NCBI GenBank assembly: GCA_905182985.1
Contig: CAJJDN010000122.1
Coordinates: forward strand, 280,696 to 344,695
Direction of reading: 5' to 3'
Source: Paramecium sonneborni
Taxonomy: Eukaryota > Ciliophora > Oligohymenophorea > Peniculida > Parameciidae
DNA length: 64,000 bases
Below, in pieces: positions 1 through 17,400 of the stretch. The position numbers and the translations under genes were made by a program. How positions within the stretch are numbered: the first letter of the stretch is position 1; each line of letters starts with the position of its first letter. Below the pieces are notes generated by a model. That model did not search any database, was not told the DNA's origin, and worked only from the letters and a program-made list of their open reading frames with translations.

Positions 1-1
1 A

Positions 2-328
2 GTACATCTCAATAATTTAATCTTTAAATACACAAGAGTTATTTTAAGAATTGAGTAAGAAAGAATTTGGTTGTTAAATATATTATGTTTAGATACTTAA
101 TGGATTAATATGAAGATTGTTTATGATTGGTTTTCAATAGTAAATTTTCTTTAAAGGAGTTCAATAATATAAGTGTAGTTTTTTAAGAGTCCAAAAGTCT
201 GTTTCATTGTGATAAAAATTAATTAAATTGATAAGAATAATAAAAGCTTAAAAGGAATTGAAAAAAACGGAATATTTTAAGAATATTTAGTAAAAATTTG
301 TAGAAGGATATTAAAGTTGGTTTAATGA
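2..328 (+). CDS. C-terminal part of an unknown protein (5' end outside window)
   Basis: A frame is open from the window edge to a TGA at 326-328 (108 codons) when TAA and TAG are Gln. The composition is protein-like, with charged and hydrophobic residues mixed and a basic tail ending LVKICRRILKLVQ. I recognise no family. An intron could be hidden inside. It lies about 190 bp upstream of the CDPK gene on the same strand. In such AT-rich DNA a 108-codon TGA-free frame can occur by chance, so confidence is modest. Confidence 0.4.
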
Positions 329-519
329 AATATAATTTTAATTCTGAAAAGATAGATATTAAAAGTATATTATTTATATAAGTTGGTAATAAATAAGATC
401 TACATATAGATATATTATAGATTTAATACTAATTGTAAATTTATTATCTAATTAGTATAGCTTGTAGAATTTGATAAAATAAAGTTTAAAAATCTAATCA
501 TATTTTTATTGTTAAATTA

Positions 520-2563
<2,044 letters not shown>

Positions 2564-3944
2564 ATATATTATGTTTTTATATACTTCATAACTGTATTAA
2601 AATAAAACTTATTTAAAATTCTAATTTTAAAAATTTTTAAACTATTCCAAAATCTATTTTATTGTTTCCTTAATATTATTCATTATTTTTATTTGATATT
2701 TCATTATTTAATCTTTATTGGATACAATTTTTATCATTTTCTGAAGTTTTTCACATTTTTTAGTGATGTTTATAATGCATTTAATATTAAATTGAAATTG
2801 CGATATTAATGAACAATTCTTTCATTTCCCTGACTATAATTTATTTTATTCCAAAAATAAGCCAGCCTTAAATTATAAAAAAAAAACTTCGTTAATGAAT
2901 AAACATGAAAAAATTATGAATTTTAAATCAACTTTAGATACTTTCTATTTTACTTTAAATCTTCTTACTTCTACATATTAATAATTGAAATCAAACAGTG
3001 AATAAAAATAATATTAATATTAATTCCACAAAAATGACATTTAGAGACTTCTATCTCAAATATTTGATTAATCTAATTATTTATTAAATTGCCGATTGAG
3101 TTCTAAAAAATAAGTAAAATATTTTTAAGAGCGATAAAAAAATTTAAGTTAATAAATATTATAAAATAATTATTAATCTCTAAAATATACAAAAAATTTT
3201 TAAAAAGAATAATTTTTCATCTTAAAAATACATTTTAAAATGAATAAGGAAGATTTAAAAATGATTTCAAGCATAATCAATTATTTAAAATTCATAGTTA
3301 ATCAATATTATGCATAACTTTTTTTTACATGTACTAAACCCCATATTTAGTTGAAGTGAACATTTTTCCAACATTTTCATTATATTCTTATACAGTGGAA
3401 TGTATCTACTTCTTTTATTATTAAGTCTTATCGACTGATTTGTGTTATTATTATTTTGGCTTATTTTCAGTTTCTGTATTCTAAATAATATCTTTGATTG
3501 CCTATTTACAATGCTCAATCTCTTAAAAATCATGAATTTTCTGATGAACAGAAAATTTTTAAGGAGGAAGAGATCTATTTTTTTGTTATTTATTCATTAA
3601 TTATATTAGTACATAAACTTAATTCTAATATTTATTGATTTTTATCGAAATTAATACAAAACTAACAAATTTAAATGAAGTTACATTGATTAAGAAATAG
3701 GTAGGATGATATGAAGAATTAAAAAATACTTTTAGATAATATTTAATAATCTGAAAAGGAAGAGATATATGTTTAAATTTAAAATTAGTAAATAAATGGT
3801 TTTAATAATGATAAGGTTGAATGAATGAAATAAATTTAATAAGTGAGAGTTAGAGTATAATTTGTAATAGTCAATGATTAGTATGCTTTTGATGAATGTT
3901 AAATGTTTCTGTATAATTATTTTTAACAGTTAATTTATTTTAAA
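2564..3944. other. intergenic region, no gene recognised
   Basis: About 1.4 kb between the CDPK stop and the MAP kinase start. It is strongly AT-rich, with many TGA codons in all frames and no conserved protein motif on either strand. The short frames here look like noise. It should contain the MAP kinase promoter. Confidence 0.6.
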
Positions 3945-6009
<2,065 letters not shown>

Positions 6010-7205
6010 ATTAAATTTTCAAATTAAATCATGATTACTTTTCAATTTTAAACTTATATATTCTTTATTTTTTGAATCACAAGAAATTAAGATTTTCCAT
6101 AAAACAAATTATCTAATTATTTTATCTTCATAATATTTAGATAAATAAAATAAATAGATTTCATTAGATTGAACAGCTACATGAACATTTAGAATTTTCC
6201 TTATTCTGGTTGTATTTTTAAACAATATATATATCACATAATTCTCTCTTTTCAATATTATCTCTAAATGAAATTCTTTTACCCTTCACCCCTTTAATAA
6301 TAGGATGATTGTATTTGTCAACTCTTGGATAAACATACATTTTTTGTTTTTTTTCTACCTCTGTGATGCAGATAAAAGTTTAAGTTTGAGTTTCAAATCG
6401 TTCATTCATAATTAAATTATTTTATTTATATACTTTATTATTGATGTTTACTTTTTTTAATTTAATATTAACATAGACTATCATTTTTCATTTAAATTAA
6501 CAAAATATTTTAGATTGAAATCAAGATGAATCATATTATATTTAAATTAAAATCAAGAAAGTATTTAATTTAATGATGATAATTTAAACTTTTTCATTTA
6601 TAAATATAAAAATAATTTAATATAAATCGATTTTCAGAATAGACCCAATACCTTATGAAAAATTTGTTTTCTCAAAACATAAAAATATTTTTTTAATTAG
6701 AAAGCTATGATTAGATAAAAGAAAAATTGAAATGAAATTCAAGTCTTTAAGTAAAGGGAAGAATTTGATAATTTATAAATAATGTATCTTATTAATAAGA
6801 TCAAAAATAAATGCTAAATTTCTTAATACATAATTCATAAGTCTGAAATGAACACGAAGATCTGATCTTTTTGGAGAGTTTCAATACTTATAAATTATAT
6901 AAATTAAGATTTGATAGAAAAATTACGATAACACCACTTTTGAAAATTAATTTGAAACAAAAATAACAATGAAAAATTATGGTTTAATATAGAACAGTTA
7001 AACGATATAATAATTATTTTATTGAAATATTCCAGCATATTGAAATATTATAATTTCAATTTTGATTTAATTTTGTGTTTTGAAATACTACTACCATTAC
7101 TGTAGAAAAGAATCAAACATATAGAAATTAGATATTGAATGATTAAAGTTAAAAAATATAAAAATAAAATAAATTACATATTATTATATTTATATTATTA
7201 ATTTA
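6010..7205. other. intergenic region between convergent genes
   Basis: About 1.2 kb between the 3' ends of the MAP kinase (+) and the alpha-kinase (-). It is very AT-rich and no protein motif is visible on either strand. A few stop-free stretches follow the MAP kinase stop but look like chance frames. Confidence 0.55.
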
Positions 7206-9893
7206 TCAACAACAAGAGAATGATTTCTCGTTATAATCTTCTATAGTAATAAGAGAACTCCTGTTGTATAGTTTACCGCATTTTTTACATTTAAATGCTT
7301 TGAGATATTCCAAAGCATTTTCACAAAAATAGTAAGGTTTATTTTTAATATTGATCTCTTTCATAACTTTTTGGCAAGTTCTCAAACAATAGTAGCAACG
7401 CTTCTTTTCTAAACCTTAACATGTAGTCTTACACTCCTAACATTCACATAAATTTGTCTATTTTTTAATTTCCTTATTTATAGGAGTTTAGTATACAAAG
7501 TAACAACAATGACATTCTTAAGTTATTAAATTTTAAGCCTCAGATAAACAGTATTTACAACTAAATTAAAAATTCTTTTCATTCTGATTGTTTAACTATT
7601 CCCTATCAAAGTCAACAAATTCATCACAATCATAACATATTCCTTTTAAATTGTTAATTAACTCTATAGGACAAACAATTTGATTAATTTAAGGATTTTA
7701 ATTAATTTGATTGAGTTGTAATTTTTTACATAAATAACTGCATTCTTTATGTTAAATTTATATAAAATCTTCAATTCCTTTATTTTATCTATTAGTTTTA
7801 TCTTTTTCTAAAATTGATCCCGTATACTAATTTGTTTAAATTGATGGATCAGTGAGAATATTATTAAATCCCTATAAATCCATAATGACTAAATTTCCTT
7901 CACTGGCTTAATATGAGAAATGACTAAAAGCTGAATAAAAATATTTATTTGCTTCAATATATGAATGGTTAGTAGTGTACTTTTAAAATTTATGTACAAC
8001 TTATATATAAGTTTCACCATAGACTAAATTTAATCCAAAAAATGGTGTATCTAATAATTTGTATAAAATTGGATGAGCATAAAAGAGAGGTTACATTTCA
8101 TTTAATAGATTATTATTTTTTAATCTTTAATTAAAGAAATATGCCATTTGACAAGCATAACAAGATGAGTAAAATCTTATTGTTGCAAGTTCTTCAGCCT
8201 CTTTGATTTCTTAATTAGAGATATTTCCTTAGTTGTCAACAAGTCTTTTTGGAATTTTAATAATAACTTCCCTATTATTAATAGCATCAAAAGCCTTATA
8301 TATATAAGTAGACGAATTATCATTTTCTTTATTTATTTCATTTTTATCTAATGTTATTTTCAAACCTGTGATATTTGATCTTTTTTTTTCATCAATCATT
8401 TGGTTATATGTTTTCCAATAATCATCATCTTCATAATCAATAGAGATTGTATCTAATTTCGGTTTGATAAATTCTGCTTTAAAATATTAATATTTATTAT
8501 TAATTAAAGATTTTAATTTTTTAGTTTCTGTTACAGACATTCTCAATGTAAATCCAACTACATCAAGTATATCTTCTGGTTTTTTTTATGTTGTAATAGT
8601 TAACATAGGAAGAACTGCCTTCATTTTTTCAAACATAATATCTGTTTTATCGTTGATTTTAATACAACATAAAAAATTATTCTTTTTTTTTTATTTATAT
8701 TCCTCCAAAACAGCTTCAAAATAATTTTTTGGCATTTTATCAATTAAATCATCAGATTTAAGATTATGATAATCTCTTCCATGACAAGGAGCATCTGCAA
8801 GTAAAAATGTACAAAGTATGCTTTCTTCATGATGTGAAAAATTAAGTTTTAAAGCCTATTCAAATCCAGAAACTACATCCTCTGCTTCATCTCCTCCTCC
8901 TTTTACCTCTAATTTTGATATGAAATTCCTAATTTCATCTATTTTCTTTGTAAAATTCCAATAAACTATCTTGTTATCCTTATCACATATATCTCTATAT
9001 CCTACAAAAGCTACTCTAACTTGAAATCCATTTATTGAATTTAAAAATTAATCTATTATTTTAGTAATAGTATTTTGCACCATGTCTTTCCATGATCTCA
9101 TAGATCCAGTCAAATCCATTATAAATACAACATCAATAATATTTTATTCTTTTAACCATTTTTTATAATGATTAAACTCTGCACTTTAGCATAACAATTA
9201 TACTCCATCTATATTAGGTAAAACTTGATTTAATTTTTTTCTATCTTAAGCTATAACAATACAGGACTTTACAGCATTCTTTTAATTGATTTAATTGTTA
9301 ATCTTTTCCCAATCAGTATGACTTTTTAAACACTTTTTATTTGAGCATTTACCCTTCAAATATGCTACACAATACTAATTCAACCAAGCAGGATGTTTGT
9401 CACAATTACACTTTTCTTTCTGACAAAATTCTTCTGGAGTATTATACTTTATTATTGAAGACTATTTGGCTTTATCTCTTAATGCTACTGAATCCCAACG
9501 CATATGACTATATTCGCATTTTGCTTTTCTACAAATTTTGAGAATATAATCAAAACATAATTTTTCAGCCCATTCTCTATGTAAAAACTTACAATCTCCA
9601 GATTTACAACTTTTAGGACAAAGATTATGAGGAAATACACCATTTATGGTTGATTTAGCTAATTAATCGTTAAATTTCTCATTATTAAAATGCCAAAAAC
9701 TACAATCGTTGTTTTTGCATTTCAATTATTTAAATTCATCTCCTTATTCTTATTCATTTCTTAAATATTCTATACAAACTCCCACAAATAATCTTTAATG
9801 ATCTAATTAACAATTGTTATCTTAGCAGAATATAGACTTGAGGCATATTTCTGAGAAATTGTATTCTTTTTCATTGTCTTCCTTTTGATCCAT
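7206..9893 (-). CDS. alpha-kinase with N-terminal CCCH-like fingers and a vWA domain
   Basis: Intronless, 895 aa, starting MDQKEDNEKEY. Residues 20-195 hold at least five short C-x4/5-C-x3-H motifs (CQDNNCQLDH, CKNNDCSFWH, CKSGDCKFLH, CRKAKCEYSH, CSNKKCLKSH), like compact CCCH zinc fingers. Residues 250-440 are a vWA domain, with VVFIMDLTGSM supplying the MIDAS DxTxS and later GFQVRVAFVGYRD. Residues about 480-770 carry alpha-kinase signatures: IYKAFDAI, VIIKIPKR (candidate ATP-binding Lys), VIMDLQGFNNILTDPSIQT, and GIEDF followed by HKECSYLC (zinc-binding H/C/C). The C-terminal 130 residues are rich in CxxC pairs. vWA-alpha-kinases are known from Dictyostelium (VwkA); the added Cys-rich modules suggest nucleic-acid or protein binding by inference only. 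Confidence 0.88.
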
Positions 9894-9940
9894 TTTATTT
9901 TTAATAGAAAACCAATATCATTAAAAAAAATCTTTTTATT

Positions 9941-10524
9941 ATGTATAAAATATTTCTATATTAAATAAGAGAAGAGGTTTTTTTTAATATTCAAGACGAT
10001 CCATATATTAGCTCTCAAGCAATGATAGTTCTAATATTATAAAGATTTAAATGGTAATGGCTATCTATTCATGATATCCTTATATTTAAATAATAAATAA
10101 GGATATTATATTTTTATACTAATATAATACCTTAGTATTCCATCAATATACTTAATTAAATTTGAATTACGATTCTAATAAATCTAAAAAACTTTAGAGA
10201 TTTAGTAAATTTATAATAAATAATTTCAATTATTTTAATTGAAATCAGATTATATAAATTTGAAATAATAAGAATAGATACAATTTTAAAGATAAAATTT
10301 AAAATAAAATAGTAAAGTACTATGATATGTTTTGGAAAGATCATATTCTAATAATTTAATTGTCACAATATTCTAAAAATTGATAAGAATATTACTACCT
10401 TTAGTAATACTTTTTAGAATGGGTTTTACCTATAAATGAGATTGCAGTATATGATGCTGAATATGCAAATAAGTTTCAAAAAACTTTCTCTCTTTTTACT
10501 AGAATGGATTAATTAATTTAATGA
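9941..10524 (+). pseudogene. possible decayed gene or undetected multi-exon gene
   Basis: Several protein-like blocks lie in sequence on the plus strand but in different frames. One starts at ATG 9941 (MYKIFLYQIREEVFFNIQ... then DDPYISSQAMIVLILQRF). A coil-like block lies near 10164-10320. Another starts near 10310 (YYDMFWKDHILIIQLSQY), hits TGA near 10382, and resumes in the same frame at 10387 with EWVLPINEIAVYDAEYANKF, ending at TGA 10522-10524. I could not join them all with plausible short introns. A disrupted relic is the simplest reading, but a real gene with non-canonical introns is possible. No family was recognised. Confidence 0.35.
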
Positions 10525-10685
10525 TATATTAAATTTTAAAATACGATGATCAATTTACAAAAAAATAACTAAATCAATATATAAATAAAAATGTAATAAA
10601 TTGTTACTAATATTTTAAATGCTACTTGAAATCAAGATAAATCAAGTAGCACTGAATAATGTTATTAATTTTGTTTTAAATTGTA

Positions 10686-12077
10686 TCAATAATATATTCC
10701 ACCAGCAAACATGGAAACTATGTATAATACGATTATCAGGCCAAATAAATTTATTATTGCGTACAATATATGGTACCTCATCCAAGCCACAAGTGCAATA
10801 AGTAAACAAACTGGTAATGCTATTATCATGCTCACTCCTAGAAAAATGAAAAATAATAATGCAGCTGTAAATTGACCAATCCAAGGTAATAATGAAAATA
10901 ACCAAATCACTGGGTAAAATAAGAATAATATTCCCATAACCTTATTTATAATTAAATTAAATACCATTAAAATATATCCTAAAAATCTTGTTTTATAAGT
11001 CAAAGCCGCATTTTTACTTAGTTCCATTTAGAAAACTTTCTTTTTAGACCATTATTTTTCTCTTATCCAATCAATTTATTTTAAAGGTTCTTCAGTTGCT
11101 TTTGCTAATTCAGCTACTTTTTAACAACAATCACCACAACCTTCATCTTCATCCATTTCATCTGGGTGAAGACTCTTTTCTGATAACCATTTATCTTCTA
11201 TTACATATGGAATAAATGTATTATTAATTTATTTTGAAACTACTGTTGCATTACCACATAAAACATATTCAAAACAAATTCTTAGATCACCAACAGTTTT
11301 TTAATATTCATGTTGTTACAAATAAAGATCACGTTAATTAACTGTTCTATTTTATAGAAAATAAACAATACATATGAGGAAATTCTTTTCCAAATAATTT
11401 TGATGCAGCCTATAATTATGCATCTTCTGGAACCAAAAATTAAAAGTTTTGACAACCTTACTTTAATGATTCAGATAAAGTGAATGCTCCTAATTTTACA
11501 TCTGGATTAAGTTTATCTTAAGATTTTACTAACCATAATTATGGTTTATTTTAGTATTCAGAAGGAAATCCAGCACTACAAACCTATTCAGCTTTCCATC
11601 TTAACTCATATGTATATGTTGTAGCACTTTTTTTATGTTTATGTTCAATTCTTATAAATTGAAGCTATTCAACATGCCGTTTTAATTTAATACAAGAGGA
11701 TAATGTTATTCCAAATTCAGGATCTTCAACAATTACATCTGTAGATGTTTGTCCTAAGCATAATTTTTAATTCTTTTACCTTATATATGAACTAGTTCTC
11801 CATTTAATTCATGATGGATTTCATTACAATTTCCAATTTTACATATATTTCTCATATTTACTAATCGATATTCTGTTATTGCTTCCCTTCTTTCATTGTA
11901 CCATAATAAAGCTGCTGAGAAAATTATGAGAAAAAACCCCAAAATAAAAAGAAAGAAAAGTGATACTCCATTATCATCATCATCATCATCATATCCATCA
12001 TCTGTTAAGAATTGTTATTTCTTATTTTAGATATCCTTGCAAACTATTGCCACCAATAACAAGTAGAAATATCTCAT
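10686..12077 (-). CDS. TMEM43: TMEM43 (LUMA)-family membrane protein
   Basis: 446 aa after removing introns at 11754-11779 (26 nt) and 11347-11371 (25 nt). It starts MRYFYLLLVAIVC (signal-like), then an acidic D-run, a transmembrane segment (VSLFFLFILGFFLIIFSAAL) followed by WYNERREAI, a large lumenal domain, and about four hydrophobic segments at the C-terminus. The lumenal motif TVGDLRICFEYVLCGNATVV matches the GD(I/V)R(V/I)xF region of TMEM43, and the topology fits. TMEM43 sits in ER and nuclear-envelope membranes in animals. The 5' two-thirds of this gene is repeated at 12258-13210 beyond an N, so this is the only complete copy in the window. Confidence 0.75.
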
Positions 12078-12256
12078 AAAAAATATTATATTAATGATTG
12101 AACAAACACATGATTTTTTTTAAACTCATTTGTTACAATTATTATTTCATTATCTTAAGAGATAACTCTAATTAATTTTATAATATGAATTTTTATCAAA
12201 AGTCCATCCCTAACCTAGATTATTTCTTTTCTATTTCTCTTAATTTGATTGCAGTA
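11125..12256. repeat. 1132-bp exact direct repeat, copy 1 (likely unmerged contig overlap)
   Basis: This segment matches 12258-13389 with an offset of 1133 bases wherever I compared the two, and a single N (12257) separates them. The left edge begins CAACAATCACCACAACC; the right edge ends ATTGCAGTA. Sequence unique to the locus continues only to the left of copy 1 and to the right of copy 2. That is the pattern expected when two overlapping contigs are scaffolded without being merged. Confidence 0.9.
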
Positions 12257-12257
12257 N

Positions 12258-13210
12258 CAACAATCACCACAACCTTCATCTTCATCCATTTCATCTGGGT
12301 GAAGACTCTTTTCTGATAACCATTTATCTTCTATTACATATGGAATAAATGTATTATTAATTTATTTTGAAACTACTGTTGCATTACCACATAAAACATA
12401 TTCAAAACAAATTCTTAGATCACCAACAGTTTTTTAATATTCATGTTGTTACAAATAAAGATCACGTTAATTAACTGTTCTATTTTATAGAAAATAAACA
12501 ATACATATGAGGAAATTCTTTTCCAAATAATTTTGATGCAGCCTATAATTATGCATCTTCTGGAACCAAAAATTAAAAGTTTTGACAACCTTACTTTAAT
12601 GATTCAGATAAAGTGAATGCTCCTAATTTTACATCTGGATTAAGTTTATCTTAAGATTTTACTAACCATAATTATGGTTTATTTTAGTATTCAGAAGGAA
12701 ATCCAGCACTACAAACCTATTCAGCTTTCCATCTTAACTCATATGTATATGTTGTAGCACTTTTTTTATGTTTATGTTCAATTCTTATAAATTGAAGCTA
12801 TTCAACATGCCGTTTTAATTTAATACAAGAGGATAATGTTATTCCAAATTCAGGATCTTCAACAATTACATCTGTAGATGTTTGTCCTAAGCATAATTTT
12901 TAATTCTTTTACCTTATATATGAACTAGTTCTCCATTTAATTCATGATGGATTTCATTACAATTTCCAATTTTACATATATTTCTCATATTTACTAATCG
13001 ATATTCTGTTATTGCTTCCCTTCTTTCATTGTACCATAATAAAGCTGCTGAGAAAATTATGAGAAAAAACCCCAAAATAAAAAGAAAGAAAAGTGATACT
13101 CCATTATCATCATCATCATCATCATATCCATCATCTGTTAAGAATTGTTATTTCTTATTTTAGATATCCTTGCAAACTATTGCCACCAATAACAAGTAGA
13201 AATATCTCAT
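12258..13210 (-). pseudogene. 5' fragment of the TMEM43-like gene in repeat copy 2
   Basis: It is identical to the first part of the gene at 10686-12077 (start codon at 13208-13210, both introns included) but cut off at the N. The C-terminal membrane segments are missing. It is most likely an assembly artefact and not a second gene. If the duplication is real, it is a truncated copy. Confidence 0.8.
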
Positions 13211-13389
13211 AAAAAATATTATATTAATGATTGAACAAACACATGATTTTTTTTAAACTCATTTGTTACAATTATTATTTCATTATCTTAAGAGATAACT
13301 CTAATTAATTTTATAATATGAATTTTTATCAAAAGTCCATCCCTAACCTAGATTATTTCTTTTCTATTTCTCTTAATTTGATTGCAGTA
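12258..13389. repeat. 1132-bp exact direct repeat, copy 2
   Basis: Second copy of 11125-12256, directly after the N at 12257. It carries the 5' part of the TMEM43-like gene and its upstream region. Only this copy continues into the downstream unique DNA at 13390. Confidence 0.9.
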
Positions 13390-13545
13390 CTTTATATTAG
13401 ATATTATATTATTATATAATATTATAAATTAAAAGCAGTAGTCGTAGTCGAAATAAAGAGAAGTATTATTGATTCACATTTTTTTATTAAATTTAGACAC
13501 TAACATATACATTGATATAATTTGTAAAAAATTCAATTGGCTTTT

Positions 13546-13731
13546 ATGGATCTTAGGGGTGATATAAAAATTCCATAAGGGTAAACATTCTACTTACTAA
13601 AAGGTAATTGGAAATTTATTAAACAAATCATATCTTTATCTTATCTTTTCATTCTTTTCCTGATCCCATTCATAGATAGATTAAAGAATTTATGGAGAAG
13701 GATGAAGTAATATAATCTTATTTTTAGCTGA
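13546..13731 (+). CDS. candidate 61-aa single-span membrane microprotein
   Basis: ATG 13546 to TGA 13729-13731. The N-terminus MDLRGDIKIPQGQTFYLLKG is followed by a hydrophobic stretch (IISLSYLFILFLIPFI) and a basic DRLKNLWRRMK, which would fit one membrane span with the positive-inside rule. There is no family match, and the flanking DNA also contains protein-like scraps (for example around 13680-13830), so it may be part of a decayed gene. Confidence 0.25.
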
Positions 13732-14497
13732 GAAGCAATAGAAGCTTCAAATATAAGAAAGAAAGGATAGAGTGATGAACTGTATCAATAAATTAATAGG
13801 AGAATCTAATATAAAGGACACGAAGAGAATTTGACAGAAGATCAAACTTTCGAAGCTGTATAGAGCTAGGATAATCAGAAAATTAAACAAAATTTGAGGC
13901 TAAACTTACATTGATTCTGTGGAAAAATAAACTCAAAAAAATTAAATTTATTGTCTATTTGGATATTACGATATTACGATATTTTCTATAATTAACTTAA
14001 TTCATGTAATAATGGTATTTATATATAAATAAAACTATTGATATTAATAATATATTGAACTAAATATATAAATTAATTTATAAACAATAAAAGTTATTCT
14101 TTTTTTAGAAAAAATGATTTTATAATATAGATCCGAATTTATTCATAGAAATTCTTTTTCTTTAAGTAAATTTCTGTTAAATCTTTCTTTAAAACAGGCG
14201 GAAACATTATTTGGCTAATTTCAAAAAGTTTGAAAAATATTTCTAAAAGTTTTTTTCAAATTTATGGTCAATTTAATTATTCTCAAACTCCATTAAAAGT
14301 AATTTAATGATGATCTAGAATTGTATAAAAAAAACCTTTTGCTAGTTAAAATTCCGATAAATAACAATCCAAAGAAATAATAATAAAATAAGTTTAGAAA
14401 TTTCATATTAAGCTTATAAGGTAGCTTTTTATAAAGGAGTTAATACATAATTTAAACAGATTCAAGTTTAATCATTTTTTAATAAAAAATATAATCA
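13732..14497. other. intergenic region
   Basis: AT-rich DNA upstream of the large membrane protein gene. A short Lys/Arg/Gln-rich open stretch around 13735-13840 looks coding-like but has no start or continuation. The rest shows nothing I can interpret. Confidence 0.5.
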
Positions 14498-17400
14498 ATG
14501 AAGATGTTGATAAATCTTATTTTTTTGATTGTTTCATAATCATTTGAAATCTAACCATTAGATTCTGAATATCAATCTGCATATCAATAAGTAAAGATTG
14601 ATGATGATAACTTTTTATCAAATAAACTTTTTACCTTTGGATTATGGTAGCGATATAATCCTCTCAGCACCATCTCATAAGTTGGATAAATTGGATTATT
14701 TGATAGTAATTGTTATCATTTACTTAACATAATTGATACAATAAGTGATGAAATAAATCTAATTTACTACGATTGTTTGGATTATGAAGCAAAAACAATA
14801 ACAAAGTATGTAAAATTTGTAAATAATGATGATGAATAGAAAATATTCAAAATTGATATAGAAGCATTTAATTATGAAAACTTTTGGTATTTTTTAGAAA
14901 TAATATAAAATCCATTTTAATAATAATTTGAAATTTTAATAATATCCTAAGAAACAATAAGAATTCATGAAATTCATTAAATGAAATACCCATTTAAGGG
15001 TCGTAATCTTAAATTTACTTATGGAAACAGCTTGATTGTAAGTAATTCAGGAATAGAATCTTTGTTAAAAGAACAAAAATTTTCTTATTTTCCTGGAAAA
15101 ATTATAATATAACAGTTTAGTCTTTATGATTAACTAGATGATCTTGATTGGTATTAATATGTTAAAGGCATATTTATGTTTTATGAATACTGTTTTTGTA
15201 TGCCAAATTTTAATTATATAATTCCAGATTAGAACATCAATCAATAATTAAAAGGTGAATATGTTTCAGATAATTTAAATTGTGATTCTTTTATTTTAGA
15301 AGGGTGGTTTAAAATTTAAGAAATCATTAGTGAATAAAAAGAGTTTGTTTTTCCATTTCTAAAATTAGGTACAAACTTTTAAAACCCCAATTTATCAAAT
15401 GATAATTTGTCACCTGTTTAAGTTTTCTATAAACTGTCTGATATTTAAAATTAAATAATTGTAACAACTTATAGTTTTACTTTTCCATAAGTTACAATAG
15501 ATTTTACCAATAATCCTTTTTTAATTGAAAAAACTTTTGATATTATAAATAATATAACATTGTGGTAAAAAATATCAGTAAAATTGATTTATGGTATAAT
15601 TTTGGATATTTAAATTAAATTTTATGAGAATTTTATGATATATGAATATAGTCATCAAATAGAAGTTCGTTAATTTTAGCAAATTTAATTTTTATTATAA
15701 TATGGAAATTTTTAGAAGCTTGAAACAAATTATTTAAATATGTACATAAGAAACTTATTATTTTTAAATTGTGATGTACCTTTTGAAGAGAAGCATTGCC
15801 ATTATACTTGTTTAGAATGTGATGGACCAACAAGTAACGATTGTTTATCTTGTTCAGAAGAATCTAAGAGAATTTATTTACCAGAATATAAAATATGTAA
15901 TTGCCCATACAACACAATAGAGGATTAAATATGTATTGGTTATATTGAATCAAATTTATTATTCATTGATGAACCTTTCTTAAACGATGAATGTAAATAT
16001 GGTTATTTCGAATTAAATAATGAATGTATTCAGTGGTAAATTGAGTTATAATATATTTAGTCCTTCAATCATAAGACAAGATTTAATTACTTGTTTAGAG
16101 TGCATTTAAAATCCAAAATCTTTTTATGAATAGACACTCTGTTAATATGATTTATATTTAAGTAAATCATCTTAGACAGGTAAGTTATTTTTAAGTGAAT
16201 TTGATTATTTGCTTTTTGATGGAACTGATTACAGTTTTTATTTGTGTTTTTAATGTCCTTTATAAATGATGCAAGATTTAAATCTCTTATATATTGATTA
16301 TAATTTAAGAGAGTCTTCTTTTAGAAGGTTTTGTAAATATGATTACACCTAATGTTATTAACATATTTCTTTTGAATGCATAGGATCTCATTTACATATT
16401 ACTGGTTAAAGATGTATGTAATGCAAAAAAGGATTTAAATTAATAAATGGACTTTGTATTAAAATCTATGAAGAAGAGAAATAAGTTTGTCATTCTCCGC
16501 ATTATTTCACCTATAAAAATTAGTGTAATCTATGTCCGATTAAAAATTGCATATATTGTTTTGAATATCAAAACGAAGATTCTACATTTTAGAGTACCTT
16601 ATTTAAAGATTTTAAAGAATTTGATATCAATTAAGAAGTGAAAATAGGATGTTCTATGTGTGAATAAAACTTTGTATTTGATTTTACAATTGGATAATGT
16701 TTAAAATAAAAACCAAAAATTTTAAATTGTTTAAGATCATTTATAAATTTAGATGGCACAGAACTTTGCACTTTATCTTCTTTATAAGATTTCAGTGTTG
16801 CTCGTGAAATAATAAATTGTCAGAATTATTACTCTAATTGTTTATAATGTGTTCTTACTCCTTAATCAAAAATATAATGTGTGCTATGTAGTGAAGGATA
16901 TGCAATATCTTTAATATCAGGGAATTGTTATAAAAGTTATATGGATATATATTTTTAAAATGCAACTCTAGTGGTTTAAGCAGAGTTTGATAGATTAAAT
17001 GGAGAAATTATATTCATCTAAAGTTTTATGATGTAATTTTTACCTGATTAATACTATTACCCATATTCTTAAAACTTAATGGAATTTTAAATTAAATGTA
17101 AAGATGGACATGGATTGACACTTTATTACTTTTGTTAATAATATTGTAGTTAGGATTGTTTAAAATGTCAAGTAGATTATGATCATTTCAATTGTGTTCA
17201 ATGTTCTTCGAATTATTATAAAATACCTTTAAAGTCTGAAGCATGGGGATAGTGTATATCTTGTTCTGATTTATGCTAATATTGCGAAAGAAGAGATAGT
17301 AATGAGATTAAAGTAATATTTTGAAAATAATAATAGTCTTTATAATAGTATTTTAATTTAGAATAATCTAATATCAGATTTACTAGGAAATGTATTTTAC

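Noticed and set aside
12258..13210. Second TMEM43-like gene
   Set aside because: It is identical to the first and begins at an N; an unmerged contig overlap is more likely than a real tandem copy.
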